Of a stretch of DNA of 64,000 nucleotides, positions 20,553 through 31,539 are shown one piece after another (position 1 is the stretch's first letter; every line of letters begins with the position of its first letter). The stretch spans positions 4,774,001 to 4,838,000 of the forward strand of contig JAVLRN010000001.1 in NCBI GenBank assembly GCA_032821775.1, given 5' to 3'. Source of the stretch: Sanguinoderma infundibulare. Its lineage: Eukaryota; Basidiomycota; Agaricomycetes; Polyporales; Polyporaceae. Both the position numbers and the translations under genes were made by a program. The notes beneath the pieces are model-generated. The model saw only the letters and a program-made list of their open reading frames with translations. It had not been told where the DNA came from and did not search any database.

Positions 20553-23437
20553 ATGTCCTTCCTTCGCGCATCTCTCCCCGCTCGCGCCGCCGTACGTCCC
20601 TCGGTCTTTTCTTATATTCCACTCCTCGTCTGACGTCGCCCAGTTTGCGAACGCACGGCGTTACTCGACTGCTCCTCCTCCCCCGCCCGCAAAGTCCACC
20701 AACGTTCCCCTCTGGCTTCTTACTGGTGGTACTCGTCTTCCCCACCATCCATTTTTCGACTTTCTCAGCCTTTCTCTCCAATCCAGGTACCGTAGGCCTT
20801 GCAGGTTACATCTACCTCGACCGCTCTGCCACTGCTGCCCCACTCAAGCCGAAAATCTCTGACAAGAGCCCACTCGACCCTCAGAACTTCGTCAACTTCA
20901 AGCTCAAGAAGGTCGAGGACTACAATTACAACACCGCCAAGTACGTTCAGTCTTTCTGTCCCATCCACCCACTCTTCATGCCGCTCCTTCTCCTAGGTAC
21001 ATCTTCGAGCTTCCACCAGACACCGCGTCTCTCCTCCCCGTCGCCTCATGCGTCGTCGTCAAGTCCGCAGACGGCTCCTCCAATCCTCTCCTCGATGACA
21101 AGGGCAAGCCCGTCATCCGTCCTTACACTCCCATCTCGGCGCCCGACCAGCCTGGCGAGCTCACCTTCCTCATCAAGCGCTACGAACAGGGCAAGATGTC
21201 CAAGTACATCCATGACCTCAAGATCGGGGAAAACCTCGCTATCAAGGGCCCTATCGTCAAAATTGACTACAAGAGTACGCATTCAATCTTCTGTTTTGTT
21301 TTGTCTCGTCACCAGCCGTTGAGAGGGCCTCGCGTGCGTGGTACCAACGGGGGGAGACAGTTGTGCGGTTGCCCCACACATTCTCCACGTGAGTAGTGTC
21401 GTGCGCGCGCGCATACATTCAGCTATGACGCGACTTAGTGAGTAAGACCTACGCGTCGCGAGGTCCGGCAATCCGGCCGGTGGCGTAATACGTGAGAAAA
21501 GCGCCCGTCTGATGAGTTCGCACTCACGCAATCATTTCGACCACGGAGGACTTGTGGATGATGTCCGCGTGGCTAGTCTTGCGAAGGGCGTAACCTCCCG
21601 TTCCAAAATCGAGGGCGACACCAACCCCCACGCTCAACCTGTCTAATGTGGGAGCGGAGGCGGGGTTGATGTTGACCGGCCACAAGGGCGACCCCCGGGC
21701 CACAGCTGGTGAACCAGCATGAAGTAGACACCGGGGGAATGGATCCTTCTCACATTTCGAACGCATCCTCGTATGATTTCGTGTCTTGTGGTGGTCCATC
21801 CGGTCCCCTCCATTTTGCACTGCGCGCGCGCGTCCTTGGAGACATGCCTCTACTGCGCTATATGCGGCTGCTGGCATGCATACATGCAGCTATGGCGCTA
21901 CTTAGTAAGACCTACATGTCCGTCTCAGCATCTCACCTTGGATCGGCACAACCACAGCGCGGTCCTGGATGCGCGTCGCGAGATGGCGTACGCGAAAAGT
22001 GCCTTCTGAGTTCGCACTCTCACGCAATCATCTCGATCGCGTTGCGCAACGTCGCGTAAGGAGGACTTGTGGGTCAAGTCCGCATGACTAATCTCGCTGA
22101 GGACGTAACCTCCTCTAAGACATCCGCCATCTTCCGACGGTCGAGCTACTAGTGCAAGCTTATACCTCCCCCCCCAAATCGAGGGCGACGACTGCTGCAA
22201 CCCGCACACTCAGCCTGTTTGATGTGGGAACGGAGCTGCACCAACCACATGTGCGACCCACTGCCTGGTACACACGGAAGGATGGACCCTTCCTACATTT
22301 CGAACCCATCGTCACCTTTGGCCACTTGCAACAGATGTGTTTTTTGTGTCTCGTGGTGGTCCATGCGGTGACCTCAATGTAACAAGCATGCTATGCGAAT
22401 TCCGAGATACGCTTTAAAAGCGATTTCCATGAGACCCTGTGCAAAACCGTTGTCAAACGTTGCCCCGGACCGCCATGTGACAACGGTCTGGACACCGTAT
22501 TCTATACATTGATGCCCCCGGTGACATGCACGTCGACCTTCGCTCGCCCTCCGCAATCTCCCTCATGTACGCGTAAGTTTCTCGAATGCCGTTGCCGGAG
22601 GTCCAGCTTAGTCTCGCCCTCTATTCGAAGTACCAGTTGTATTGGAACATCTTTTACTTACCTCTCCGTCTGCTGCCTCCTTTCTTTTCGGGGTGCGGTA
22701 CCGTTGGTGACGAGACTGCTTCTTTTGCCCTTGCCCTTTCCACGATTCTGACCCCAGATGTCCAGTAAACCAGTTTGACCAGGTTGGCATGATTGCCGGT
22801 GGTAGCGGCATGTAAGCATGCCTTTTGGTTCACGTAATCGCCACCTAACTCCGCCCCCCAGCACGCCTATGTACCAGATCCTCGACCATGCCCTCCAGGA
22901 TCCGTCAAACAAGACGCGCTTCATGCTCATCTTCGCTAACGTCGCCGAGAAGGATATCCTCTTGAAGGAGCAGTTCGACGCACTCCAGAAGAAATACCCC
23001 AAGACGCTCAACATCGTCTATACCCTAGACAAGCCCGAGTCCGACTGGAAGGGTCGGTTTTGTTCTGTCTCGTTTCCCCGCTTCCCCAGTTTATGCTTTG
23101 CTGTTTGCAGGTGCTACCGGCTACGTCAACAAGGAGCTTGTCTCGCAGCACATCCCTCCGCCCACCCTTGGCGACAAGACCAAGGTGTTCGTCTGCGGTG
23201 CGCACCTCACTCGCTTTCTCATCTTGTGAGCCTCCGTTTACCTGTGTGCTTCTGTAGGTCCTCCTGGACAGGTAGCCGCCATTGCGGGCAAGAAGGATGG
23301 TATGAAGCAGGGTGCGCTCGGCGGCATCCTCAAGGAGCTCGGCTACTCTGAGGACCAGGTACGCCTCCGTCGCGTTCATCACTCGCAAGATACGTGTATC
23401 TCAAATTTTGCGCTCCCGTCAGGTCTTCAAATTCTAG
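20553..23437 (+). CDS. mcr1: NADH-cytochrome b5 reductase, mitochondrial type (copy 1, intact)
   Basis: Nine exons (20553-20591, 20644-20728, 20787-20940, 20997-21274, 22766-22811, 22862-23052, 23111-23197, 23258-23358, 23423-23437) join in frame into 331 residues ending VFKF. The N-terminus MSFLRASLPARAA/FANARRYST is basic and Ser-rich, as in a mitochondrial targeting signal, and a hydrophobic LLTGGTVGLAGYIYL anchor follows. The FAD-binding RPYTPIS (134-140), the NADH-binding GGSGITPMYQ (197-206) and CGPPG (293-297) are intact. The enzyme passes electrons from NADH to cytochrome b5 and, in yeast Mcr1, serves outer-membrane and intermembrane-space redox reactions. Intron 4 is 1,491 bp, against 50-65 bp for the others, because of inserted repeat DNA. 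This is the only copy with its own promoter and a GT donor after exon 1, so it is probably the working gene. Confidence 0.92.
21296..22560. repeat. Insertion inside mcr1 intron 4 (unit 1), two diverged 0.5 kb modules
   Basis: Two tandem, diverged modules (about 21,420-21,800 and 21,889-22,370) share ordered landmarks: CAGCTATG(A/G)CGC..ACTTAG, GAGTTCGCACT..CACGCAATCAT, GAGGACTTGTGG, ATCGAGGGCGAC and TCTTGTGGTGGTCCAT-like ends. Read on the minus strand, both contain a short peptide-like block with DRLSVGVGVALDFG, GGYALRKTSHAD and HKSSV, but no full gene. No transposase and no terminal repeats were seen. Confidence 0.6.
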
Positions 23438-23675
23438 ATAGCATGTATTCCTTCCTTGTACGTGCTAAGAACCAGCGCAGCAATGCGACGAGATGCAAAA
23501 GCGCCCAGTCGGCGCTTGCCGCTCCCTTGTTCTCATGAACTTCGCCAGGGTCGGTCGTGTGAGCCGTCTCGAGGACGAGTACAACGCCGCCCTTGTACAG
23601 GTGCAGGTGTTATACATCGCACAGAAATATGGCTGGTAATCCTTTCCCTCTCGCCTCTCTTCCTCCACGTCCACC

Positions 23676-25534
23676 ATGGGCCAGCTTACCAGCCTCAATG
23701 GGTCTTTCGAACTGAAGAACCAGAGAGACCAAGTCTCCTGCTTAGCACACTACACGCCTGCAATGAATTGCGTTCTCAATGATGACGTGATACTGGACAA
23801 TATCCTCCCGAATTTGGACTTGAAAGACCTCATCTCCGTCCGACAGGTGAGAGCCCATTCATCCCGCTGGCAACCCCACTCACCGTCTGTGTACTAGGTC
23901 AGCGACCAGCTGCGGCGCTGCTCGCACGAACCGGCGGTCTGGAAGCGCATCCTTGCCCGGACCGAACACCAGCTCCCGCCTGTCCCGCCCACCGACCGCT
24001 ACTCCGTCGCGAACCTCTCCCGCCTCGAAGCCGAGCGTCTCGTCACCCGCGCCGTCTCCCTCTCGGAGCAATGGGACAGGGACAACCCCAAGTATATGCG
24101 ACGCTGGGAGATCGATGCGCAGCGGACGGTGCTGGAGATGGCGCTGCTCCCTGGCGGGCAGTACCTCGTCGCGTCGGTGACGGACCCCGGGAGCTCGCGA
24201 AATCCGACGGCGCGGCACTCGATCGAGGTCTTCGCGTCGGACTTTGGGTACTCGATAGGCTTCCCGTTTGCGCGGCTCACGACAGCGACGAAGGCGTTCC
24301 ATCTGCGCACGAAGTACATGACGGTCCACGGACGACCTGGGATCGCGGTTGCGTACGTCCGGCGGGACTATCGCAGGGACAAGTTCAAGGACGAGTGAGC
24401 GGTTACTCACCTATGCCTTTTTGAGAGGCGCAGCTAACGGTCGTACTTAGGTTCGACGTCAACCGCCTCGCGCCAGACTCGGACTGGTTCTCCTCCAAGG
24501 TCAAGTATGAGTGCGCGGTCGTGCACGTCCCGCTCGAGCCGCTCGAGCTCCTCTTCGACTTCAATGCCAAAAGCGACAAGCACAAACCCTGGGACCCCCG
24601 CGAGTACCGTGCGCGCGCACGACAGCAGCCCCGGCCGTTCCATCTGCTCACCGAGATCACGTCCCGCGCGCGCATGGGCGTCCCGATCATCGACGAGGAC
24701 CAAGACGGGACGCCGTTCGTCGCGGTGCTCAAGCACCCGGACCGCATCGTCTACAAGAACCTCGACGGCGGCCTGGGGTGCACGATGTACTGCGAGCCGC
24801 ATCCGTCTTACCAAAACTTTGTGCGTTCCCTCGCTCTTTTCTCTCCTTCCTGCGAAGGAGTCCGTGGAGCTTACTACCGCCCGACGCAGCCGCACGCGAT
24901 CATGGCGTTCACCTTCGTGCCGTCCCAGCACCAATTCATGGTCGTCCGCCGCGCAGGCGCTGACCCCGGCCCGCTCCACCACCCCGCCAACGCTAATCAC
25001 CCCCCGGTCGCGGACGAACCGGTGAACGGCCCATACTACTTTGCCGAGCTCTATAACGTCTCATACACGCCCGGGGCGACGTTGACGTGCGTGGCGGCGG
25101 CGTGGACGGATGTGCACGATGCGGAGGGGAACGCCTGGAGGCGGGTGTGGATCACGGACCCTGGACCGCGGACGACGGGCGTGCGCGCGGAGCCCCGAGG
25201 CGTAGCGAAGCCGCTGCCCATCACGATCTTCGTCCAGGCGGAGCGGTCGTACGGGCTCGTGTTCAACACGTTCTTCCCCGAGCCCGTCGCGGTCTATCCG
25301 TCGCGGCCTCCGTCGCCGAACGAGAGGAAGGAGGATGGGACGGACGCGGCGCGAGCCATGCGGTACGTGTTCGTGCTCTCGCCGGAGGACCCGTTCGTGG
25401 AGACGGAGCGGCTGCCCGAGGGCGTGGAGAGCCTGGAGGGAGCGCGCGATGGGCGGGGGCCTGTATTTGTAGTTATGGACGCGTATCTGTGCAATTCACA
25501 CGCTGAGAACGACCGGGAAGAGTGCTTGAGATAG
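23676..25534 (+). CDS. F-box protein, copy 1
   Basis: Four exons (23676-23846, 23898-24394, 24451-24820, 24890-25534) join in frame into 560 residues starting MGQLTSLNGSFELK. The F-box covers residues 34-77: LNDDVILDNILPNLDLKDLI, then SVRQVSDQLRRCSHEPAVWK, matching the L-P-x-E-I-L...D-L...V...W pattern that binds Skp1 in SCF ubiquitin ligases. The long C-terminal body (for example LLPGGQYLVASVTDPGSS, VKYECAVVHVPLEPLELLF, RSYGLVFNTFFPEPVAVY) is beta-rich, propeller-like and typical of agaricomycete F-box proteins; its target is unknown. An alternative start (AMNCVLND, Met 30) sits just before the F-box. It lies 238 bp downstream of mcr1 on the same strand. No disabling change is present, unlike most of the unit. 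Confidence 0.85.
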
Positions 25535-25612
25535 GGAATGTCATTGTGAACAGTCCGGTAGGGGATGGTTTTGGGAACAGTCCGGTAGGGGATGCTTTTG
25601 GGAACCATCCGG
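25535..25612 (+). repeat. Minisatellite with hairpin units after F-box stop (3 units)
   Basis: About 30 bp repeats start one base after the F-box stop codon. The core GGATGGTTTTGGGAACCATC is self-complementary (GGATGGTT/AACCATCC with a 5 nt loop). Unit 1 has three repeats, with some arms degraded. If transcribed, it lies in the 3' UTR. Confidence 0.75.
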
Positions 25613-25699
25613 ACGGGTGAGCGAATTTTGAATAATACGGACAGTCCGCACGCGAGAGGAGGGAGAGGAGAGCGGGGGATAGCCCGCGCGACCCCACTC

Positions 25700-27640
25700 G
25701 AAACTACAGCTATCTATGTACAGACACGTTCACTCGCGACGGCAGGGAGGAGGGAGAGGAGAGCGGGGAGAAACCCATGGGGATAAAGCTACCTACGCAG
25801 TCTACACGGGGGAGGGAAACAGAAACTCGTAGTTTTGCTGCAACTCCACTACAGTGGTACATGAGGTACAACCCAGCTCTCGGCGCGATCGTACACCAGA
25901 GAAAAGAGATACACCCGTACCGCGCCATCCATGTCCCGTAAAAATGCAAGCGGTTTGTGATCGCGTTCACGGGCTTGAAGTCGTCCATGTTGTGCACGAA
26001 CACCTGCCAGCAATGCGTCCGCATTCAACATTCACTCATCCGGCCATCACACAACGGACAACACGAAGGAAGAGAAAAGGACGCACAGTGGTCTTCACAA
26101 CCTGTCCCAGCTCTCCCGGCCAGACACGGACGAGCTGAGAGAACCCCGGTCAGTTGGCCCGAGACGTCGAATGCAGTTGTCAGCCGGATACAGCACCGAG
26201 CGACCGTTACGAAGCTTGAACATCCAGGGGGATTCGAGATCCATGTTGGTGAGATTGGCAAGCGCGCCACGCCCGCAAATCGAGTCCCGCCTATGAACGT
26301 CAAGTTGAGAACGACTTCGAGGTAACACCGTGCTCAGAGAGTACGCACTGTGCAAACGAGAACGTCGATCCGGACGCCCGCCTCGAGACCGCCTTGCGAA
26401 GGCTGTCGTTCGGGTGCCGCGTCTCCGTCCGGATATCTGAATGAATACGCTTGTCCATCTTGAGATCGACGTCCGGCAGCATACTCCCATGGTCATAGAG
26501 CATTGACACCCCGGACGGTAGAGGAGTACGGCAAGAACTCACCGACATCTTGTCCGCAATCTCGGGGTTGACGTACACAACGATGTCGTCCTTGACCGGG
26601 CTGTGCGGCATCCCACGTCCGTGTGAACGTGAGCTCAAGTCCGGAATGAACCATACCGTATGCTCACCGAGTACCAAGTCCGCGCGCGATGATCGATAAG
26701 TGGTCGAAGGGGCTGAGGTCGGGATAATACGTCGAACGACCAGTCCGCCATCTTGACACACCAGACGAATGATGAACTCGGTCACCCAGTGGAACCCCTT
26801 GCCTACGCCGCCATTTTGACATCGCCCTCGCCATCAGTGTCCGGTACCATGCATCGACAGAAATGCACGGAAAGAACTCACCTGAGAGTTTATGTTCGAA
26901 GGAACCATCAGGCCCAGATATGTATGGGGCGCGGGCAGCCGTGTCGGCAAAGATGAAGGTGTGAAATGCAGACACTCTCTCCCCGTTCCCGAGAATGACG
27001 GCCAACATCCTGAGACGTCGCTGCAACGCAGGTAGAGCAGGTGGATGCAAAGGAGAGCACATCGGAGACATCGGTGATGCAATTTCAGGCCAAACGGCCA
27101 TAAGGTGCGAACGTGAGCGTCAGTCCGGAATGAACCATTCAGAGGGTTGCTCACGGAGCGCGCGGTAATCTTCAATGGTCAAGAGGGCTGAGGTCAGAAT
27201 GACGTGCCGTCGGACAGCCTTCAAGTCATCCTGCTGTCAGAATGTTCGAAGGCAATCAGTGGCGCGTACACGTCGAAGAAAACAAACAGGACTCACAGAG
27301 GCTCCGCCCGGGGTTCGCTCAGCGTCGATCCCGGACGCCACACAGAGCTCTGCAGTTCCCGCGCGACCGGGGATCCATCAGTGTGAGGATGCAGAGAGTC
27401 AACGTGCTTACCGGACGGACGTACGAGCGAATTGCACGCGCCGAGAAGCGACTCGGACGCGAACGTTGCAGAGGTAGCTTGTATGGAGGAGACTACGACA
27501 AAGGAGAGCGTGTATCACATGGAAGACAGGGAGGTTTGGGGAGAGAGGGGAGGGGAAAGTCACTGGGGGCCAGCAAGACGACTTTGAAACGGCGACGGCG
27601 TTACCTTGAGCAAAAGCTGATGTGTAAGCACTGCGAGCAA
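25700..27640 (-). pseudogene. Unrecognised minus-strand exon remnants (unit 1)
   Basis: A series of protein-like minus-strand segments runs 5' to 3': AVWPEIASPMSPMCSPLH and AFHTFIFADTAARAPYISGP (about 27.1-26.9 kb), VKDDIVVYVNPEIADKM and MLYDHGSMLPDVDLKMDKR (about 26.6-26.4 kb), ALANLTNMDLESPWMFKLRN (about 26.25 kb), and HCWQVFVHNMDDFKPVNAIT followed by FYGTWMARYGCISFLWCTI (about 26.0-25.9 kb). GTGAGT-type donors follow several of them. They may be exons of one gene, but I could not close a full-length frame and do not recognise the family. The same segments recur in units 2 and 3, with unit 3 rearranged near 57.36 kb. Confidence 0.4.
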
Positions 27641-28528
27641 TATTAGATGCTTACCGCTATCCCTGCGGTTAAACTCATTTGATGGCGCGGTATCTCCGCG
27701 TCGTGAGGTGGTTTGAAATGCCCGATCGTCGTGAATCTGAAGATATCCGAAATGCGCGTCCCGAAATGGTTTCTTCCGCATTGGAACGCGAACGAATGCA
27801 TCAAGCGGAAGCTCGCTCTAGAAGAGCGGCTATGTGGGAACAGGCACCGCAGGCGCTGGTGTTGGAGACGGGTGGCGGGCGGCGGAGGATTGGGCATGGC
27901 CACCCGCACCAGCGACGCAGCCGCACTCTCTGGGACAGGTGTCATCCCAGGTTTCGCGGGCAGTGAGGGGTGAAGGGGGACAGCAGCAGTGGGTGGTGGG
28001 TACGCTCTTGGATGTGGCAGAGGATCTTGCGATCCCGAGGTGGACAGTGGCAGATGCCGCCGCGGCGCTTGCACCGTCCTTGCGTGTGCGGCCTTCGCGC
28101 GAGCCGCTGCGACACGTTCCACCTGCTTCGTGAGCTGCTTCTTCCGCATGTCGATGCGTGCATCTTCCTGCTTGATCTTTTTGGTAAAGTCTTTGACGTC
28201 CCCGGGCCTGCGAAAATAAGGACCGTGGTTGCAATACTGCAGCGAATGGATACGTACTAGAACGGGTGCTGTGAATCCCACAAATCCCGGTACCCCATCT
28301 CCGGAAACTCCGTCAACGGCGCGCTTCCGTACCGGTACGGCCACGGCTCCTGATCCACCCTCATCTTTTTCTGGACGCCCTCCGCCGCTTCCTCCAACGG
28401 GACCTCCCTCTTCTCCTCATCAATCTCGCTGTGTAAGCATGAACAAAAGGCGATGTCTAAGGATGGGAATATCAGGTACGTACGGCCGCCACCCTTAAAT
28501 CCAATTGATGTCGCAAAGTCGTTTGAAA

Positions 28529-28575
28529 TGGATACACGCGAGATCCTGAATCCTCGCGAATCTCGCGTGTATCCA
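28529..28575. repeat. Perfect hairpin, 16 bp arms (unit 1)
   Basis: TGGATACACGCGAGAT and its exact reverse complement ATCTCGCGTGTATCCA flank a 15 nt loop. It lies in the extra DNA that interrupts the THOC1 pseudogene. The arms are conserved in all three units, while the loop is not. Confidence 0.85.
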
Positions 28576-29364
28576 GGTGGTTCTTCCTGTGCTAGACTGC
28601 GGGCGAATTAGTGATTGTGTCGCCAAGCTTGTGTCCGCGGAGAACGTTAAATCGGACTCCAATGGCCGATGCGGAAACTCGGGGTTTGAAGTTTCCAATT
28701 GCGGTCACCGCCAAGAAGACAGGGCTTGCGCGACCTGCTGGCACCACAGCTCTAGCCCATCAACTCCAAGCGGCGCATGAGGTCGGTAGAAACATCGAGT
28801 TCTAGCGGCAGCATTGAATGCAGTGTGCCGATTCTTCTGGAGTGTATGCAGAGTGCCGCTGCGGCTGTGGGAAGGCCGACGACTCGCTTGGGATCGGGCT
28901 AATCGTGATGCAGCTGCTGGCCATGGATGAGTTCGAGATGATACTTTGGAAGAGATTGCTCCGGTTCAGACCTTTGGTGTATCCCATCCTGGGTGTGGAG
29001 GTCTTGGGGAGGCTGGATGGACCCGAGGGGAAGCGTCCCAGCGTAGTTGTTGCGAAGCCCACTTGCACAGTGTTCGAATGTTCAATTCCAGCTTGATCTG
29101 GCGCAAGGCTTGGTACAGAGAACACTAAACCGGTCGGACAATCAAGGAGTAATGTGAGCATAAGGAACTGTATAGCACAATTCAGCACAACCATGGCCAG
29201 AATGTTCGGAACAGGATGGAAAACGTACCACGTAAATGAGCTTCTGATGCAACATGCCGAAGAGTTTGTTGTGGCGATAATGGAAGCGAGTGCGTTGCGA
29301 GGAGATGGCGATGATGCAAGCTCGCGCTTGCGCTTGCGGAGATTTCCGCTCTAGCGATGGATTT

Positions 29365-29742
29365 TCAAATTATTGGTGCATGCAGGCACCGCCAAGGATG
29401 ACGTGCGCAGACTAGACTCACCGCCTCGTGGTACAGACTGAATTTGGTCTTGCCCATGACTTCGTTCGCAGCGGTGCTCTTGCCGATCCGCGTTTTAGGC
29501 TTACAGTCACGAAAGCGGTACTTGTGCATCGGCATCGGCGATGGCAGCTTAAACATGAGCTGGGTCTCGGACGTGAGCTTGCCATAGCCGGTCAGGCAGT
29601 ACTTGTCATCCGAGTTGTCGCCACCCTTGCTGCTCACAGCGCGGCCCATGTCCACGTCACAGCAGTCACGATCGGCGGCCGCGGTCAGGGTGGAATGAGC
29701 GCTGTCCCCAATCAAGCCAGACTTGTCATAATATGAGCCCAT
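29365..29742 (-). other. Open frame of unknown nature inside the THOC1 pseudogene (unit 1)
   Basis: A minus-strand frame of about 125 codons begins MGSYYDKSGLIGDSAHS and includes DKYCLTGYGKLTSETQLMFK before a GTGAGT-like site at about 29,420. It is preserved as an open frame in units 1 and 2 and, shorter, in unit 3 (60,020-60,298). The sequence looks protein-like (Cys pairs, mixed hydrophobicity) but does not match THOC1 at this place. It may be an exon carried in by the insertion. Function unknown. Confidence 0.35.
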
Positions 29743-31070
29743 GAGGGTCGCGGCGCGGCAAAGCTGTGATCAAGAGTCAGCTGCCGTTGTGAGGAACATG
29801 GTCAGGGAAGGAATGGACCGACTGATCGGTTCTGTGCCATCCAAGAGCGGGTCCCTGTGATCAAAGATGTCATTAAGCGTCCCGCTACCCTCTCCTGCAG
29901 CCGAGGACTCACTCACCATCCTCGTGCGCCATGTACCTGCCACTCGGAACTTTGCAGTACGTCTGTCTGTTCGCCGCTGCACAGTCTTGGTAAACGTCAG
30001 GAGATGGTTGAGAAGGATGAGGAGCTGGAAGAGGAACTGCCGGCGGAAATGCGTGTCTGCGATCTCGAACTCGAGTAGCTCGCAGCCGGTGAGGTACTTT
30101 GCGAAGCAATACTGGCTCTTCATGGTGGTCTCCGCCACTCCGGTTTTGGTTCCGCTTCAGAGGCCCTGCCCGTGCAGCGGGTATGTCATTCGATTGTTGC
30201 CCAGAAGCGCACTTCTCCCGCTCGTGTCCCTTTCCACCGTGCCCGTCCCACGTTGGCCCATACTCTCCTTATAAATGCACTCCGCTCCGCTCTCCTGAAG
30301 GGAAATGCGACTGAGGAATGTGGGAATGAGACCACAAAACATAGTCGTCGCGCCTGTGTTAGCCAGCTGCCGAAGAGGTCGTTCAGGGTGTGGAGGATGA
30401 CAGCCTTGCTCTTCTGGAGGATCATGCCCTCAGAGAGGCGTTCCGCACACGCTTTGATCCACTGGAATATGTGCGAGCACGAGGAGATGGTTTGTGCCTC
30501 GAAGAGGTCCTGGAGAACAGTGAAGGGGAACGCTTGGTCGCATGCATCTGTCATGGTGCCAGAGTGGACACCCGAGGCATCAATCGTAAACTCTTGATAG
30601 CGGCAGCTCCAGCACTGTATGCACCTCTCGGGATTCCATCCTAAGTGCGAACGGCAATCAGTATAATGCGCACATGTGAGCATACACGGAGAACGTAAAA
30701 ATCTGATGAAACTGTGTTTGATGAGGAAAGCGGGTAAGCGAATTGAAACCGAATATCGTGAGAGAGCGGAAAGGGGCCGGATGGTCGAAGCAATGGCCAC
30801 AGCGAAAAGGGCCGGTTGGGTGGTTCTGTTGCCGGTAGAATATTTTCACGTATCGTCATAGTGGTCGGAGGTCTTAGAGCAGAGTCTGGCAGGTCGCAGC
30901 AGCGACATTTTTAGTCAATCGAGATTGACGGAATGCAGAGCGGAGGTGCTTACCGGACATTGTAACAATGCGGCAACCACCCGAGATCGCTGGCGAGGGA
31001 GATGCGCGCTGCGGACCAAATCACAAGCATGCCGGCTATGCCTTCCAAAGGAACATAAGTGAGCAACTAC

Positions 31071-31530
31071 TCACTCGTCCTTGAACTCGTCCCTACGGTA
31101 ATCCTGCCGGACATACACGACCGCGATCCCCGGCCGTCCATGGAGCGTCATGTACTTTGTGCGCAGATGAGATGCATTCATCGACATTATGAGCTGTGTG
31201 CACGGGAAGCCCATCGAGTATCCAAAGTCTGACGCGAAGACCTCGATCGAGTACCGCGCCGTCGGATTTTGCAAGCTCCTGGGGGCTGTCACTGATGCGA
31301 CAAGGTACTGTCCGCCAGGGAGCAGCGCCATCTCGAGCACCGTCCGCGGGCATTGATCTCCCATCGGCGCATATACCTGGGGCTTTCATGGTCCCAGCGC
31401 TCCAGGAGGGAGATGGCGTGGCCCACGGGTGAGGGGACACTCGGCTTTGAGCCGGGAGAGGTTCGCGACAGGGCAGCAGTCAGTGGGCGGGACTGGCGGA
31501 CACCGCCGGTTGGTTCGTTTGAGCAGCGCT
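31071..31530 (-). pseudogene. Inverted, truncated F-box gene copy (unit 1)
   Basis: The minus strand repeats exon 2 of the F-box gene found on the plus strand at 23.7 kb: TVLEMALLPGGQYLVASVTA, ARYSIEVFASDFGYSMGFP, and KYMTLHGRPGIAVVYVR up to KDE and the GTGAGT donor. Upstream, the NLSRL...ECPLTRG part is shifted by small indels. The F-box itself and exons 3-4 are absent. It forms a diverged inverted repeat with the intact gene 7 kb away. Confidence 0.8.
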
Positions 31531-31539
31531 GCAGTCACT

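Larger units (their letters stand above)
27650..30640 (-). pseudogene. THOC1: THO complex subunit 1 (THOC1/Hpr1-like) pseudogene, unit 1
   Basis: Minus-strand pieces align in order with THOC1, which with the other THO subunits couples transcription elongation to mRNA export in the nucleus. AFPFTVLQDLFEAQTISSCS plus HIFQWIKACAERL (30.36-30.64 kb) matches the N-terminal helices. TMFCGLIPTFLSRIS follows in another frame. QYCFAKYLTG and FRRQFLFQLLILLNHLLTFT (about 30.0-30.1 kb) match the core YFAKFLT...FRRHILLQYLILFQYL. EPWPYRYGSAPLTEFPEMGY (about 28.3 kb) and RPGDVKDFTKKIKQEDARID (about 28.2 kb) match the C-terminal half, followed by a Pro-rich tail. A one-base loss just after LNDL shifts the frame; it is shared by all three units, so the gene was dead before triplication. 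Over 1 kb of unrelated DNA (28.45-29.9 kb) separates core and C-terminal exons. Confidence 0.8.

Noticed and set aside
25592..26325. Plus-strand frames such as the 122-codon one at 25,957
   Set aside because: They lie opposite protein-like minus-strand segments and show the Arg/Gln/His bias typical of antisense frames.
29154..29354. Plus-strand frame with MARMFGTGWKTYHVNELLMQ
   Set aside because: Short, no family match and poorly kept in unit 3 (deletion). Probably a chance frame in the inserted DNA.
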